NCBI GenBank assembly: GCA_900547475.1
Contig: URGW01000030.1
Location: 1 to 48,247, forward strand
Source of the DNA: an uncultured Clostridium sp.
Lineage (GTDB): Bacteria > Bacillota > Clostridia > Clostridiales > Clostridiaceae
Reading direction: 5' to 3'
DNA: 48,247 nt
Shown here: positions 8,110 to 16,278 of the stretch, one piece after another
Numbering within the stretch: position 1 is the first letter of the stretch
Layout: each line of letters starts with the position of its first letter
Position numbers and translations under genes: made by a program
The notes under the pieces: generated by a model
The model's database searches: none
What the model was told of the DNA's origin: nothing
The model's input: the letters and a program-made list of their open reading frames with translations, nothing else

Positions 8110-8431
8110 ATGAAGAATCGAATTTTAATATAGGAGTGGATGATTATGTAGTCAAACCATTTGATTTATTAGAGCTTATAACAAGAATCGAAACAAATTT
8201 AAGGCGCTATTCAAAGCTTACAAGTCAACAAACATTTTATAAATACAAAAACATGACACTATGGATTTTAATTATATTAAATGTATTAGTGGAAAAGAAA
8301 AATCTTTTAATACTTCAACAACCAGAGTTAAAAATTCTATAAATAAATTATTAAATTATGATATTGATGAAATCTTATGTTATCATAGAGGAATATATCA
8401 ATATAAATGCAAAAGTAAAAGGTTTATTTAA
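8110..8431 (+). pseudogene. Fused remnants of a response regulator and an MBL-fold hydrolase
   Basis: ATG 8110 starts MKNRILI then TAG, like the first strand of an OmpR-type receiver domain. Immediately after, in another frame (8133-8210), comes GVDDYVVKPFDLLELITRI, the receiver end with the conserved Lys-Pro of the alpha4-beta5 region. The phospho-Asp segment is missing, so an internal deletion is implied. From 8262 a third frame reads MDFNYIKCISG ... LLNYDIDEILCYHRGIY and ends at TAA 8431, resembling the C-terminus of metallo-beta-lactamase-fold proteins (usually ..LCYHGG). None of the parts can work. The MBL assignment is from pattern memory and less sure than the receiver one. Confidence 0.6.
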
Positions 8432-8471
8432 TTGATTCAGAAAAATATATATTTTAATTTCAAATAAAGTC

Positions 8472-8484
8472 TAAAGCGACTTTA
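8472..8484. promoter_or_regulatory. Inverted repeat TAAAG-N3-CTTTA before merR
   Basis: TAAAGCGACTTTA (extended to CTAAAG/CTTTAG) lies about 20 nt before the MerR start codon. The same half-sites with the same 3-bp gap occur in the promoter of the flavoenzyme at 9336-9348, so this is a candidate autoregulatory MerR site. Confidence 0.55.
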
Positions 8485-8501
8485 GGTTTTGGAGGAGAGA
8501 T

Positions 8502-9299
8502 ATGAAATATAGTGTTAAAGATTTATCAAATATATTGGGAATAACAACAAGTGCAATTCATTTTTTTGAAAAAGAAAATTTAATCAAGGTAAATAAGGAG
8601 AAAAATGGATGGAGATATTATAACGTAGTAGATGTATTTCGTCTATTATCTTATACAAAGTATAAAAATATGGAAATGCCTATGAAGGCTATTGTTAAGC
8701 AATTTAGTGGGGAAGAGAGTAGTTATTTATCCACTAAGGATAGAATGGAAGAATATAAAAGAAGGGCAGAAGAAAAAAGTAAGCATTATAAAGAACTTGC
8801 AGACTCAATAGAAGAAAATTTAAAAAGTATACACCTTATTGATGAACTTCTTGATAAATATGAATTTATTAAATCACCAGAAATATTAATGTTGTATGAT
8901 GATGAGTGTGGATGGATTTCTAGAAATAGACAAGCTCAAAAGATGCTTCAACAGTGTGTTAAAGCAATGCCAATAGTTCAGCTAGGTGTAATTAAGCATA
9001 GAGATAGTAATACATGTAATTTTGGATATATGGTTTTAGACAATTATATAGAAAAGTTTGACATTTCTGTTGACTTGCATAGAAAAAATTTAAAAGCCAC
9101 TTCATGTCTTCATACAATTCAAATTATTGATGATGAATTAACAAAAAATCCTGAAGTAACATTTAAAAGAGCAGAGGAGTATGCTAAGTCTAGAGGATTT
9201 GAAATTACAGGAGATATGGTTGGGAAAATTCTTCTTGTAGATGTTGAGAAACCAGCTAAATTACATACGTATATAGAAATATGGATACCTATAAAATAA
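8502..9299 (+). CDS. MerR-family regulator with GyrI-like effector domain
   Basis: An N-terminal MerR winged helix (residues 1-70: YSVKDLSNILGITTSAIHFFEKENLI, then GWRYYN) is followed by a coiled-coil linker with many Lys/Glu (about 75-115) and a C-terminal domain of about 150 residues that looks like the GyrI/BmrR small-molecule-binding fold. Length 265 fits this class. The start follows TTTTGGAGGAGAG. It is separated by 119 bp from the ene-reductase gene, whose promoter has the 19-bp spacer typical of MerR activation, so it most likely switches that gene on in response to a hydrophobic ligand. The ligand is unknown. Confidence 0.85.
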   Translation: MKYSVKDLSNILGITTSAIHFFEKENLIKVNKEKNGWRYYNVVDVFRLLSYTKYKNMEMPMKAIVKQFSGEESSYLSTKDRMEEYKRRAEEKSKHYKELADSIEENLKSIHLIDELLDKYEFIKSPEILMLYDDECGWISRNRQAQKMLQQCVKAMPIVQLGVIKHRDSNTCNFGYMVLDNYIEKFDISVDLHRKNLKATSCLHTIQIIDDELTKNPEVTFKRAEEYAKSRGFEITGDMVGKILLVDVEKPAKLHTYIEIWIPIK

Positions 9300-9328
9300 A
9301 ATATTTGATAAAATTATCACAATGACTA

Positions 9329-9359
9329 TTGAAGTTAAAGTTCCTTTATGTTCTATAAT
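9329..9359 (+). promoter_or_regulatory. MerR-type promoter of the ene-reductase gene
   Basis: TTGAAG (9329-9334) and TATAAT (9354-9359) are separated by 19 bp, longer than the 17-bp optimum and characteristic of MerR-activated promoters. Within the spacer lies TAAAG-TTC-CTTTA (9336-9348), a perfect dyad matching the one before merR. Confidence 0.75.
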
Positions 9360-9418
9360 GATTTTTAGGTGGAGGTATTTCCAATCGTAAAATTATTTTA
9401 TAGAAAGAGGGATGTCTT

Positions 9419-11419
9419 ATGATAAAAGAAAAGTACAAAGTTTTATTTGAACCAATTAAAATAGGGAGTTTAGAAATAAAAAACAGATTTGTTTTAGCAC
9501 CGATGGGGCCAGGGGGATTATGTAATGCTGACGGAAGTTTTAATGAAAAAGGGGAAGAGTTCTATGTTGAGCGTGCTAAAGGTGGTACAGGTTTAATAAT
9601 GACAGGTGTTACTATGGTTGAAAATGACATTGAAAAATGTGCATTACCATCTATGCCATGTCCAACTTTAAATCCTCTTAACTTTATAACAAGAGGAAAG
9701 AGTATGACTGAACGTATTCATGCTTATGGTTCAAAGATATTCTTACAGTTATCAGCTGGATTTGGACGTGTAAGTATTCCGTCAATTGTTGGGAAAACAG
9801 CAGTTGGACCATCTGCAATTCCACATAGATTTTTAAAGGATGTAGTATGTCGTGAACTTACAACTGAAGAAGTAAAAGAATATGTTAGAAAATTTGGAGA
9901 ATCAGCAGAAATAGCTAAAAAAGCTGGCTTTGATGGTATAGAAATACATGCTGTTCATGAAGGATATTTACTTGATCAGTTTGCAATTTCATTCTTTAAT
10001 AACAGAACTGATGAATATGGCGGAAGCTTAGAAAATAGATTGCGTTTTGCTTGTGAAATAGTTCAAGAAATAAAGAAAAGATGTGGAGAAGATTATCCAG
10101 TATCTTTACGATATAGCATTAAGAGTTTCATAAAAGACTGGTGTAAGGGTGGATTACCAGGTGAAGAATTCGAAGAAATGGGAAGAGATATTCCAGAAGG
10201 AATAGAAGCAGCTAAAATATTAGTTGCTGCAGGGTATGATGCTTTAAATGCAGATGTTGGATCATATGATTCATGGTACTGGAGTCATCCACCAATGTAT
10301 CAACAAAAGGGATTATACTTACCATACAATGAAATTCTTAAGAATGCAGTAGATGTTCCAATAATTACAGCAGGAAGAATGGAAGATCCAGAATTAGCAA
10401 GTGATGCTATATTATCAGGAAAGACAGATATGATTGGACTTGCAAGACCATTACTTGCAGATGCTGAAATTCCTAATAAAATATTGGCAGATGACTATAA
10501 AAATGTTCGTCCATGTTTATCTTGTCAAGAAGGATGTATGGGAAGATTACAAAATTTTGCAAATATAACTTGTGCAGTTAATCCAGCATGCTGTAGAGAA
10601 AAAGAATTAGAACTTAGAAAAGCTGATGAAAAGAAAAAAGTGCTTGTTATTGGAGGAGGCGTTGCAGGATGTGAAGCTGCAAGAGTAGCTGCAATAAGAG
10701 GGCATGAAGTAGAAGTTTTTGAAAAATGTGATAGATTAGGTGGAAATCTAGTAGCAGCAGGAGCTCCAAGTTTTAAGGAAGATGATATAGCACTTGTTGA
10801 ATGGTATGAACTACAATTGAAAAAACTAGGTGTTAAGGTAAGATATGATACAACTGTTACAGAAGAAATGATTAAAGAAAATGATGCAGATACAATTATA
10901 CTAGCTACAGGATCTACTCCAAGAAGATTAACTATTGAAGGAACTAAAAATGTTTACACTGCAGAAGAAGTATTACTTAAGAAAAAAGAAGCTGGAAGCC
11001 CTACTATAGTAATTGGTGGTGGACTAGTAGGATGTGAAACTGCTTTATGGTTAAAGGATATGGGCAAAGATGTAACTATTGTTGAAATGATGGATGATAT
11101 ATTGCAAGTTGGGGGACCTTTATGTCATGCAAACCATGATATGTTAAAAGATTTAGTATCTTTCAAGAATATTAATGTAATATGTGGATCTAAAATAATA
11201 AAAGCAACAGAAGAAGGATTTGTAATTGAAGGTAAAGAAGCTCAAGAAATTATTAAGGCTGATTCGGCAATCGTTGCAATAGGATATAACTCAGAAAATT
11301 CACTATATGATAAAATTAAATTCTTACATCCTAATGTTAGAGTAATTGGTGATGCAAATAAAGTTCAAAATATAATGTATGCTATATGGGATGCATATGA
11401 AGTAGCGAGAAATATTTAA
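9419..11419 (+). CDS. Old-yellow-enzyme family FMN/4Fe-4S/FAD ene-reductase
   Basis: NADH-dependent reductase of activated C=C bonds, in the family of 2,4-dienoyl-CoA reductase, 2-enoate reductase and BaiCD/BaiH. The N-terminal FMN barrel (about 1-350) starts FEPIKIGSLEIKNRFVLAPM. A [4Fe-4S] site is formed by C366, C369, C373 and C385 (CLSCQEGC). Two dinucleotide-binding folds follow: GGGVAGCEAA near 410 for FAD, and GGGLVGCETA near 532 for NAD(P)H. Length 666 is normal. The cytoplasmic enzyme is single-gene, behind a MerR-type promoter. The substrate cannot be read from sequence: candidates are enoates, dienoyl-CoAs, or steroid/bile-acid enones. Confidence 0.9.
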   Translation: MIKEKYKVLFEPIKIGSLEIKNRFVLAPMGPGGLCNADGSFNEKGEEFYVERAKGGTGLIMTGVTMVENDIEKCALPSMPCPTLNPLNFITRGKSMTERIHAYGSKIFLQLSAGFGRVSIPSIVGKTAVGPSAIPHRFLKDVVCRELTTEEVKEYVRKFGESAEIAKKAGFDGIEIHAVHEGYLLDQFAISFFNNRTDEYGGSLENRLRFACEIVQEIKKRCGEDYPVSLRYSIKSFIKDWCKGGLPGEEFEEMGRDIPEGIEAAKILVAAGYDALNADVGSYDSWYWSHPPMYQQKGLYLPYNEILKNAVDVPIITAGRMEDPELASDAILSGKTDMIGLARPLLADAEIPNKILADDYKNVRPCLSCQEGCMGRLQNFANITCAVNPACCREKELELRKADEKKKVLVIGGGVAGCEAARVAAIRGHEVEVFEKCDRLGGNLVAAGAPSFKEDDIALVEWYELQLKKLGVKVRYDTTVTEEMIKENDADTIILATGSTPRRLTIEGTKNVYTAEEVLLKKKEAGSPTIVIGGGLVGCETALWLKDMGKDVTIVEMMDDILQVGGPLCHANHDMLKDLVSFKNINVICGSKIIKATEEGFVIEGKEAQEIIKADSAIVAIGYNSENSLYDKIKFLHPNVRVIGDANKVQNIMYAIWDAYEVARNI

Positions 11420-11471
11420 TTAAAAGTAGATATAAATTAATAGGGAATACCATATTAAAGTTGTACCTATG

Positions 11472-11600
11472 TCAAGGACATTTTAAAAAAGAGGGCCAAG
11501 AATTTAGAAGCTGGTTTCTGTATTTGACAGGAGTCAGCTTTTTTAAATTCCATTGGCAATGATTATCTGATGGGTTTGAAATTTCATTAATATTTCCTAA
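11472..11600 (-). pseudogene. IS3-family transposase OrfB C-terminal relic
   Basis: On the reverse strand the frame ends ...QWNLKKLTPVKYRNQLL then about 10 residues to TGA (11474-11472). This is the conserved C-terminus of IS3-family OrfB (..LKKMTPVEYRN..LL). Upstream in that frame the similarity fades by about 11600. Past the stop, the string TGTCCTTGACATAGGTAC looks like the IS terminal region. Only about 130 bp survive. Confidence 0.6.
11507..11545 (+). terminator. Possible terminator of the ene-reductase gene inside the IS3 relic
   Basis: AAGCTG pairs with CAGCTT, with an inner CTGT/ACAG pairing, followed by TTTTTT on the plus strand. It lies about 90 nt after the ene-reductase stop codon. 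It overlaps the OrfB remnant, so any termination role has been co-opted or is incidental. Confidence 0.5.
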
Positions 11601-11767
11601 GATAACTGATTGAATAAAGGCTAACATTAAAGCATTATTGTAAAGAACTTATATTATAAGCTTAATTAACAATAGGATATAAGGAAATACATTTATGTTA
11701 TAATTAAATATGAAATTATATTTTAAACAAAATGTAATTAATTTTTATAATAAAGTTAGAGGAAATT

Positions 11768-12754
11768 ATGAGTAAAATTACAATTAATGATATTGCAGAA
11801 ATAGCAGGTGTTGCTAAAAGCACAGTTTCAAGATATTTAAATGGAGGAAATGTTAGTGAAAAAACAAAAGAAAAATTAAAAAAGGTAATAGAGGAGAATA
11901 ACTATCAACCTAATGCTTTTGCTCAGAGTTTAAAAGCAAAAAGTACGAGATTTGTGGGTGTAATTGCGCCATGCCTTGACTCAGTAGTAACATCGAGAAC
12001 CTTAATGGCAATTGATGAGGGATTAAGAGCTGAAGAATACAACTCATTAATATTAAATACTAGTCTTAATAAAGAATTAGAAATTGAGAAATTAGAAAAT
12101 TTAATAAGGTTGAAAGTGGATGGTATAATATTAGTAGCTACTGAAATAACAAAACAGCATAAAGATATAATAAAAAAATTAAATGTACCAATTCTAATTG
12201 TAGGTCAACAGTGTGAAAGTGCAAAATGCATAGTTAATGATGATTATAATGCTGGCTATAAAATTGGAGAATACGTTACACTTAATAATCATAAAAAAAT
12301 ACTGTATGTAGGTGTTGATGAAAGAGATATGGCTGTAGGTGTACAACGTAAAAAGGGTGTTTTTGATAAACTAAAAGAATATTCAGATATAGAAATAAGA
12401 GAAGTCACCACAGAATTTACTGCAGATAGTGCAGAAAAAATATCGTTTGATGTATTAAAAGAATATGATCCAACTGTAGTTGTCTGTGCAACTGATAAAA
12501 TTGCTCTTGGGGTTTGCAGGGCAATTGTTAAATTAGGAAAAAGAATTAAGGATGATATATCTGTAACAGGTTTTGGAGGATATGGAATGCTTAATATAGG
12601 AGGTATGGAACTTACTACTATTAAGTTTAATAATGATGAAACAGGAAAAATATCAGCAGACACTATTATTAAAATGATAAAAAAGGAACCAGTTCCCGTT
12701 AGTCAAATTATAGGATTTAAGTTTTTAGAAGGAAATAGTGTAAAAAAAATATAG
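11768..12754 (+). CDS. scrR: LacI-family sucrose operon repressor
   Basis: HTH residues MSKITINDIAEIAGVAKSTVSRYLN, hinge YQPNAFAQSLK, then the effector-binding domain; 328 residues. It lies directly upstream of sucrose PTS EIIBC and sucrose-6-phosphate hydrolase, the usual scrR arrangement, and ends in its own hairpin terminator, so scrA has a separate promoter region. The candidate operator GAACCGGTTC (12886-12895) has the ACCGGT core known for ScrR sites. Start ATG 11768 follows AGAGGAA. Identity is inferred from context and operator. Confidence 0.82.
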   Translation: MSKITINDIAEIAGVAKSTVSRYLNGGNVSEKTKEKLKKVIEENNYQPNAFAQSLKAKSTRFVGVIAPCLDSVVTSRTLMAIDEGLRAEEYNSLILNTSLNKELEIEKLENLIRLKVDGIILVATEITKQHKDIIKKLNVPILIVGQQCESAKCIVNDDYNAGYKIGEYVTLNNHKKILYVGVDERDMAVGVQRKKGVFDKLKEYSDIEIREVTTEFTADSAEKISFDVLKEYDPTVVVCATDKIALGVCRAIVKLGKRIKDDISVTGFGGYGMLNIGGMELTTIKFNNDETGKISADTIIKMIKKEPVPVSQIIGFKFLEGNSVKKI

Positions 12755-12763
12755 TATTATATT

Positions 12764-12810
12764 AAAAAAAGACTGTTATAAATAGCTATTTATAACAGTC
12801 TTTTTGTTTT
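12764..12810 (+). terminator. Terminator after scrR
   Basis: A perfect hairpin, AAAGACTGTTATAAATAG and its complement (stem about 18 bp, arms meeting at the central AGCT), is followed by TTTTTGTTTT. Confidence 0.9.
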
Positions 12811-12826
12811 GACGTTTTTATATTTG

Positions 12827-12840
12827 TGAAAATGTTTTCT
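12827..12840. promoter_or_regulatory. Candidate CcpA cre site before scrA
   Basis: TGAAAATGTTTTCT matches the cre consensus TGWAANCGNTNWCA at all but two positions and is itself a strong dyad. It sits upstream of the ScrR-like operator, as expected for glucose repression of a sucrose operon. Confidence 0.5.
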
Positions 12841-12885
12841 AAAATACTTGCGTAGGAAAAGAAAGTGTGATAACATTTACTTATG

Positions 12886-12895
12886 GAACCGGTTC
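12886..12895. promoter_or_regulatory. Candidate ScrR operator
   Basis: GAACCGGTTC is a perfect 10-bp palindrome 18 nt before the scrA start codon. ScrR-type repressors recognise sites with an ACCGGT core. Its position, between the likely promoter and the ribosome binding site, fits repression. Confidence 0.65.
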
Positions 12896-12913
12896 GAAGT
12901 AGGAGGGATAGCA

Positions 12914-14335
12914 ATGGAAAATATTAATAAGTACATAAAAATTTCAAAAGAACTATTAAACAATATTGGTGGAAAAGAGAATATACAAGGAGTAGCCCAT
13001 TGTGCTACAAGATTAAGAATAGTATTAGAAGATAATAATAAAGCCAATCTTAAAGAAATTGAGAATATTGATTTAGTAAAAGGTGTTTTTATAGCAGGTG
13101 ATCAATTACAGATAATTTTTGGAGCAGGTATAGTAAATGATGTCTATGATGTATTTACTGAAAATACTGGTACAAAGAAAATGTCTTTAGGTGATGCTAA
13201 AGCAACTAGTCTACAAAAACAAAATATGTTTCAAAAATCAATAAAATCTTTATCGGATGTTTTCGTAGATATTATCCCAGGATTATTGGCAGCAGCATTA
13301 TTAATGGGTATAACTTCATTACTTAGTCAGCAAGGAATATTCGGAGAAAAATCAGTAATTGAAATGTATCCAGCATTTGCAGGTTTTAATAGATTTGTTC
13401 AAATTGCATCTACAGGAATATTTACTATATTACCCCTATTAGTTGCATATTCATCAACGAAGAGATATGGTGGTTCACCAGTATTAGGGTTAGTTATGGG
13501 GGCAATAATGCTTCATCCAGATCTTGCAAATGCATATGATTCAGCAAAGGGAGTTGTTACGCCAGAATCAATTAATTTATTTGGATTAAATGTAGAATTA
13601 GTTGGATTCCAAGGTGGAATTATAATTGCTCTAATGATAGGTTTCATTACAGCACAATTAGAAATATTCTTTAATAAAAAAATTCCAGATATGATTAAGT
13701 TATTTTTTGCTCCAATGTTAACTGTAATGGTTTCAACATTTTTATTATTTACAATAATAGGACCAATTGGACGTGAATTAGCATCATTAATTACTTCATC
13801 ATTATTATGGGTAACTGTAAATCTTGGTATATTCGGATATATGTTCTTTGCAGGAATTCAACAAGTTATAGTAATTACAGGATTACATCATGTAATAGGA
13901 GCGGTAGAAGCACAATTAATAGCAGATACGGGTAAAAACTTTATAATGCCACTAATGTCTGTAGCATTAATAGCTCAAGGTGGAGCAGTATTAGGATTCT
14001 TATTATTAAACTGGAAAGATAATAAAGCAAAGCAAATCTGCCTTTCATCTTTTGGATCTGTTCTTTTTGGAATATCAGAACCAGCAATTTTTGGTGTTAC
14101 TTTAAAATATAAATTCCCATTAATAGCAGGATGCTTAGGTGGAGCAGTAGGTGGAGCAGTTATATATATTACTAAAGTAGCAGCAGTAGGATTTGGGGCA
14201 ACGGCTATACCTGGACTAGCTATAATTTCAGCTGAAGGTAATGGTCATTTATATTATATATTAGCACATTTAATTGCATTAATAGCAGGGTGTGTGTTTA
14301 CAGTAATATACGGAAAAATAAAAAAGAATAAGTAA
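12914..14335 (+). CDS. scrA: Sucrose-specific PTS EIIBC permease
   Basis: Imports sucrose as sucrose-6-phosphate. The EIIB domain has phosphocysteine C30 in VAHCATRLR, and the EIIC membrane domain carries TGLHHVIGAVEAQL in the substrate region, typical of the sucrose/trehalose branch. I take ATG 12914 as start because AGGAGGG lies 7 nt upstream; earlier in-frame codons would put the operator inside the gene. Length 473; no EIIA domain. scrB follows 21 bp later. Confidence 0.9.
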   Translation: MENINKYIKISKELLNNIGGKENIQGVAHCATRLRIVLEDNNKANLKEIENIDLVKGVFIAGDQLQIIFGAGIVNDVYDVFTENTGTKKMSLGDAKATSLQKQNMFQKSIKSLSDVFVDIIPGLLAAALLMGITSLLSQQGIFGEKSVIEMYPAFAGFNRFVQIASTGIFTILPLLVAYSSTKRYGGSPVLGLVMGAIMLHPDLANAYDSAKGVVTPESINLFGLNVELVGFQGGIIIALMIGFITAQLEIFFNKKIPDMIKLFFAPMLTVMVSTFLLFTIIGPIGRELASLITSSLLWVTVNLGIFGYMFFAGIQQVIVITGLHHVIGAVEAQLIADTGKNFIMPLMSVALIAQGGAVLGFLLLNWKDNKAKQICLSSFGSVLFGISEPAIFGVTLKYKFPLIAGCLGGAVGGAVIYITKVAAVGFGATAIPGLAIISAEGNGHLYYILAHLIALIAGCVFTVIYGKIKKNK

Positions 14336-14356
14336 ATTTATAAAGGAAAATGATAT

Positions 14357-15835
14357 ATGTATAAAGAGCCTAAATATAAAACAATATTTGAAGCAACAGA
14401 AGAGGAATTACAAAGTTTAAAAAACAAATCCTTTAATGATCCATGGAAACCTGTATATCATATTTATCCAGAGTATGGCTTATTAAATGATCCTAATGGA
14501 TTAGCATATTATAATGGTAAATATCATCTATTCCATCAATGGTATCCGTTTGGTGTTATACATGGAATGAAACATTGGGCACATTTAGAATCAACTGATT
14601 TGGCAAACTGGTCAAGACAGCCCATTGCACTTGTTCCAGTGGAAGCTTATGAATCTCATGGATCATATTCTGGTACATCAATTCAAATAGGAGAAGATTT
14701 GTATTTGTATTATACAGGTAATATAAAGTATGATAAGGAAAAAAGAAGTGCAACTCAATGTTTAGCTATTATGAATAAGAATGGAGAAATTAATAAATAC
14801 GAGAAAAATCCTGTAATTGGTAGTATACCTGAAGGATATACAGGACATGTAAGGGATCCAAAGGTATTTAAAAAGAATGATATTTATTATATGATACTTG
14901 GTGCACAAAGAATAAATGAAACAGGAGCATTTATTGTGTATAAATCACATGATGGACTAGAGTGGAACTTCCTTGGAGAATTAAAAATGTTAAATTTTTA
15001 TGATAAAGAGGGTTACATGTGGGAATGTCCTGATTATGTGAATATTGATGGGAAAGATGTAATGATATTTTCACCACAGGGATTAGAAGCACAAGGAGAT
15101 AAATATAATAATATCTTTAATGTTATATATGCAATTGGAACTTTAGATTTAGATAATTTAGTCTTCAATGTAGAAAGTTATGAAGAGTTAGACAAGGGGT
15201 TTGATTTTTATGCAGCGCAGACTTTTTTAGATAAAAATCAGGAAAAAGTTATGTTTGCATGGGCAGGACAAGGAGAGTTTGAATATCCTACTAATAAAAA
15301 TATGTGGGCTCATTGTTTGACGTTTCCTAGAAGATTAAATTTAATAAATGGAAAACTACTACAAAACCCAAGTAGATCACTAGAACTGTTAAAAGAAGAT
15401 ACTGTCTCAGATAAAGGTACTTTTGAAGGGGTACATATAATTGAAAATGAATATAATACATATCATTTAAAATTAACATTTAATATTGAAAAATCAAATA
15501 AATTTGGAGTTAACTTGACTGTATCGGATGAAGAGAAGCTGATTATAGAATTTGATAAGAATAATCAAAAGGTAAAATTAGATAGAAGTCAATTAAAGAA
15601 TAAGTTTGTTGAAGAATATGGGCTGGTAAGGCAATCAAATTGTAATCTAGAAGAAAAGTTAGAAGTTGAAATATTGGTAGATAACAGTATTGCTGAAATT
15701 TTTATAAATGGTGGAGAAGTTGTCATGACTACAAGAATTTTCCCGTTATATAAATCTAAAAATATAGAGTTTTTTAGTGATGATGAAATATCATATGAAT
15801 ATAGTAAAAGTATGTTGAAATCTTCTATAAAATAG
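14357..15835 (+). CDS. scrB: Sucrose-6-phosphate hydrolase (GH32)
   Basis: Hydrolyses sucrose-6-phosphate to glucose-6-phosphate and fructose in the cytoplasm. Five-bladed propeller catalytic domain with nucleophile D45 in GLLNDPNG, transition-state stabiliser in HVRDPK, and acid/base E223 in WECPDY, followed by a C-terminal beta-sandwich ending with IEIFINGG-like strands. Length 492; no signal peptide. Last gene of the scrA-scrB transcript. Confidence 0.93.
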   Translation: MYKEPKYKTIFEATEEELQSLKNKSFNDPWKPVYHIYPEYGLLNDPNGLAYYNGKYHLFHQWYPFGVIHGMKHWAHLESTDLANWSRQPIALVPVEAYESHGSYSGTSIQIGEDLYLYYTGNIKYDKEKRSATQCLAIMNKNGEINKYEKNPVIGSIPEGYTGHVRDPKVFKKNDIYYMILGAQRINETGAFIVYKSHDGLEWNFLGELKMLNFYDKEGYMWECPDYVNIDGKDVMIFSPQGLEAQGDKYNNIFNVIYAIGTLDLDNLVFNVESYEELDKGFDFYAAQTFLDKNQEKVMFAWAGQGEFEYPTNKNMWAHCLTFPRRLNLINGKLLQNPSRSLELLKEDTVSDKGTFEGVHIIENEYNTYHLKLTFNIEKSNKFGVNLTVSDEEKLIIEFDKNNQKVKLDRSQLKNKFVEEYGLVRQSNCNLEEKLEVEILVDNSIAEIFINGGEVVMTTRIFPLYKSKNIEFFSDDEISYEYSKSMLKSSIK

Positions 15836-15855
15836 ACATTAGCTATCAAGGATTT

Positions 15856-15907
15856 AGAGAAAGTATATAGATTTGTGAAATAAATAAATCTATATACTTT
15901 CTCTTTA
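15856..15907 (+). terminator. Terminator after scrB
   Basis: A 19-bp perfect stem (AGAGAAAGTATATAGATTT at 15856-15874 with its complement at 15886-15904) is followed by a short T-rich tail. Confidence 0.8.
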
Positions 15908-16034
15908 ACTTTATTTTTTGTAATTAACATAAGTTTAATATTATTAGATATTAAAATAAATTATCTATTTTTAAAATTTTCTAATTTCAACTTAATCAAA
16001 AGGGAATGTAGAATTTACATCTTTAAGAAATTGA

Positions 16035-16083
16035 AATATTTCCTATAAACCAACAGTTATAGGAAATATTGTTGGGGTTTTTC
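16035..16083 (+). ncRNA. Nested hairpin, possible pseudoknot or attenuator
   Basis: AATATTTCCTATAA (16035-16048) pairs perfectly with 16057-16070, leaving an 8-nt loop ACCAACAG. The loop bases CCAACA are complementary to TGTTGG at 16070-16075 just after the stem, followed by GGTTTTTC. So either an H-type pseudoknot or two mutually exclusive hairpins can form, the second being terminator-like. No ORF covers it. It lies about 190 nt before the MFS gene. The rest of 15908-16278 is AT-rich with no gene. Confidence 0.4.
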
Positions 16084-16278
16084 ATAAATTAAATTTATGA
16101 ATTAAATACTATATTTCTATTAGTTGAATTTTATAAAATTTGATATAATTTTTTTATATAGAAGAATGTTAAAAAAAAGACAAAGTTTAATTAAAAAATA
16201 ATTCTCAAGTTATAAATTAAATTAACATATATAATTTTATTAATAATATTAAAATAAATATTTAAGAGGAGAGTGACT

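Noticed and set aside
8136..8342. A 68-residue ORF starting GTG, as a real small gene
   Set aside because: Its first third is clearly the end of a receiver domain and the rest is an out-of-frame reading of another fragment, so it is debris rather than a gene.
11440..11560. T-box or riboswitch leader upstream of scrR
   Set aside because: The hairpin and flanking sequence are explained by the reverse-strand IS3 OrfB relic, and no T-box motif is seen.
12805..12850. TTGACG at 12809 as -35 of the scrA promoter
   Set aside because: No acceptable -10 at 16-19 bp; the nearest TAAAAT is 25 bp away.
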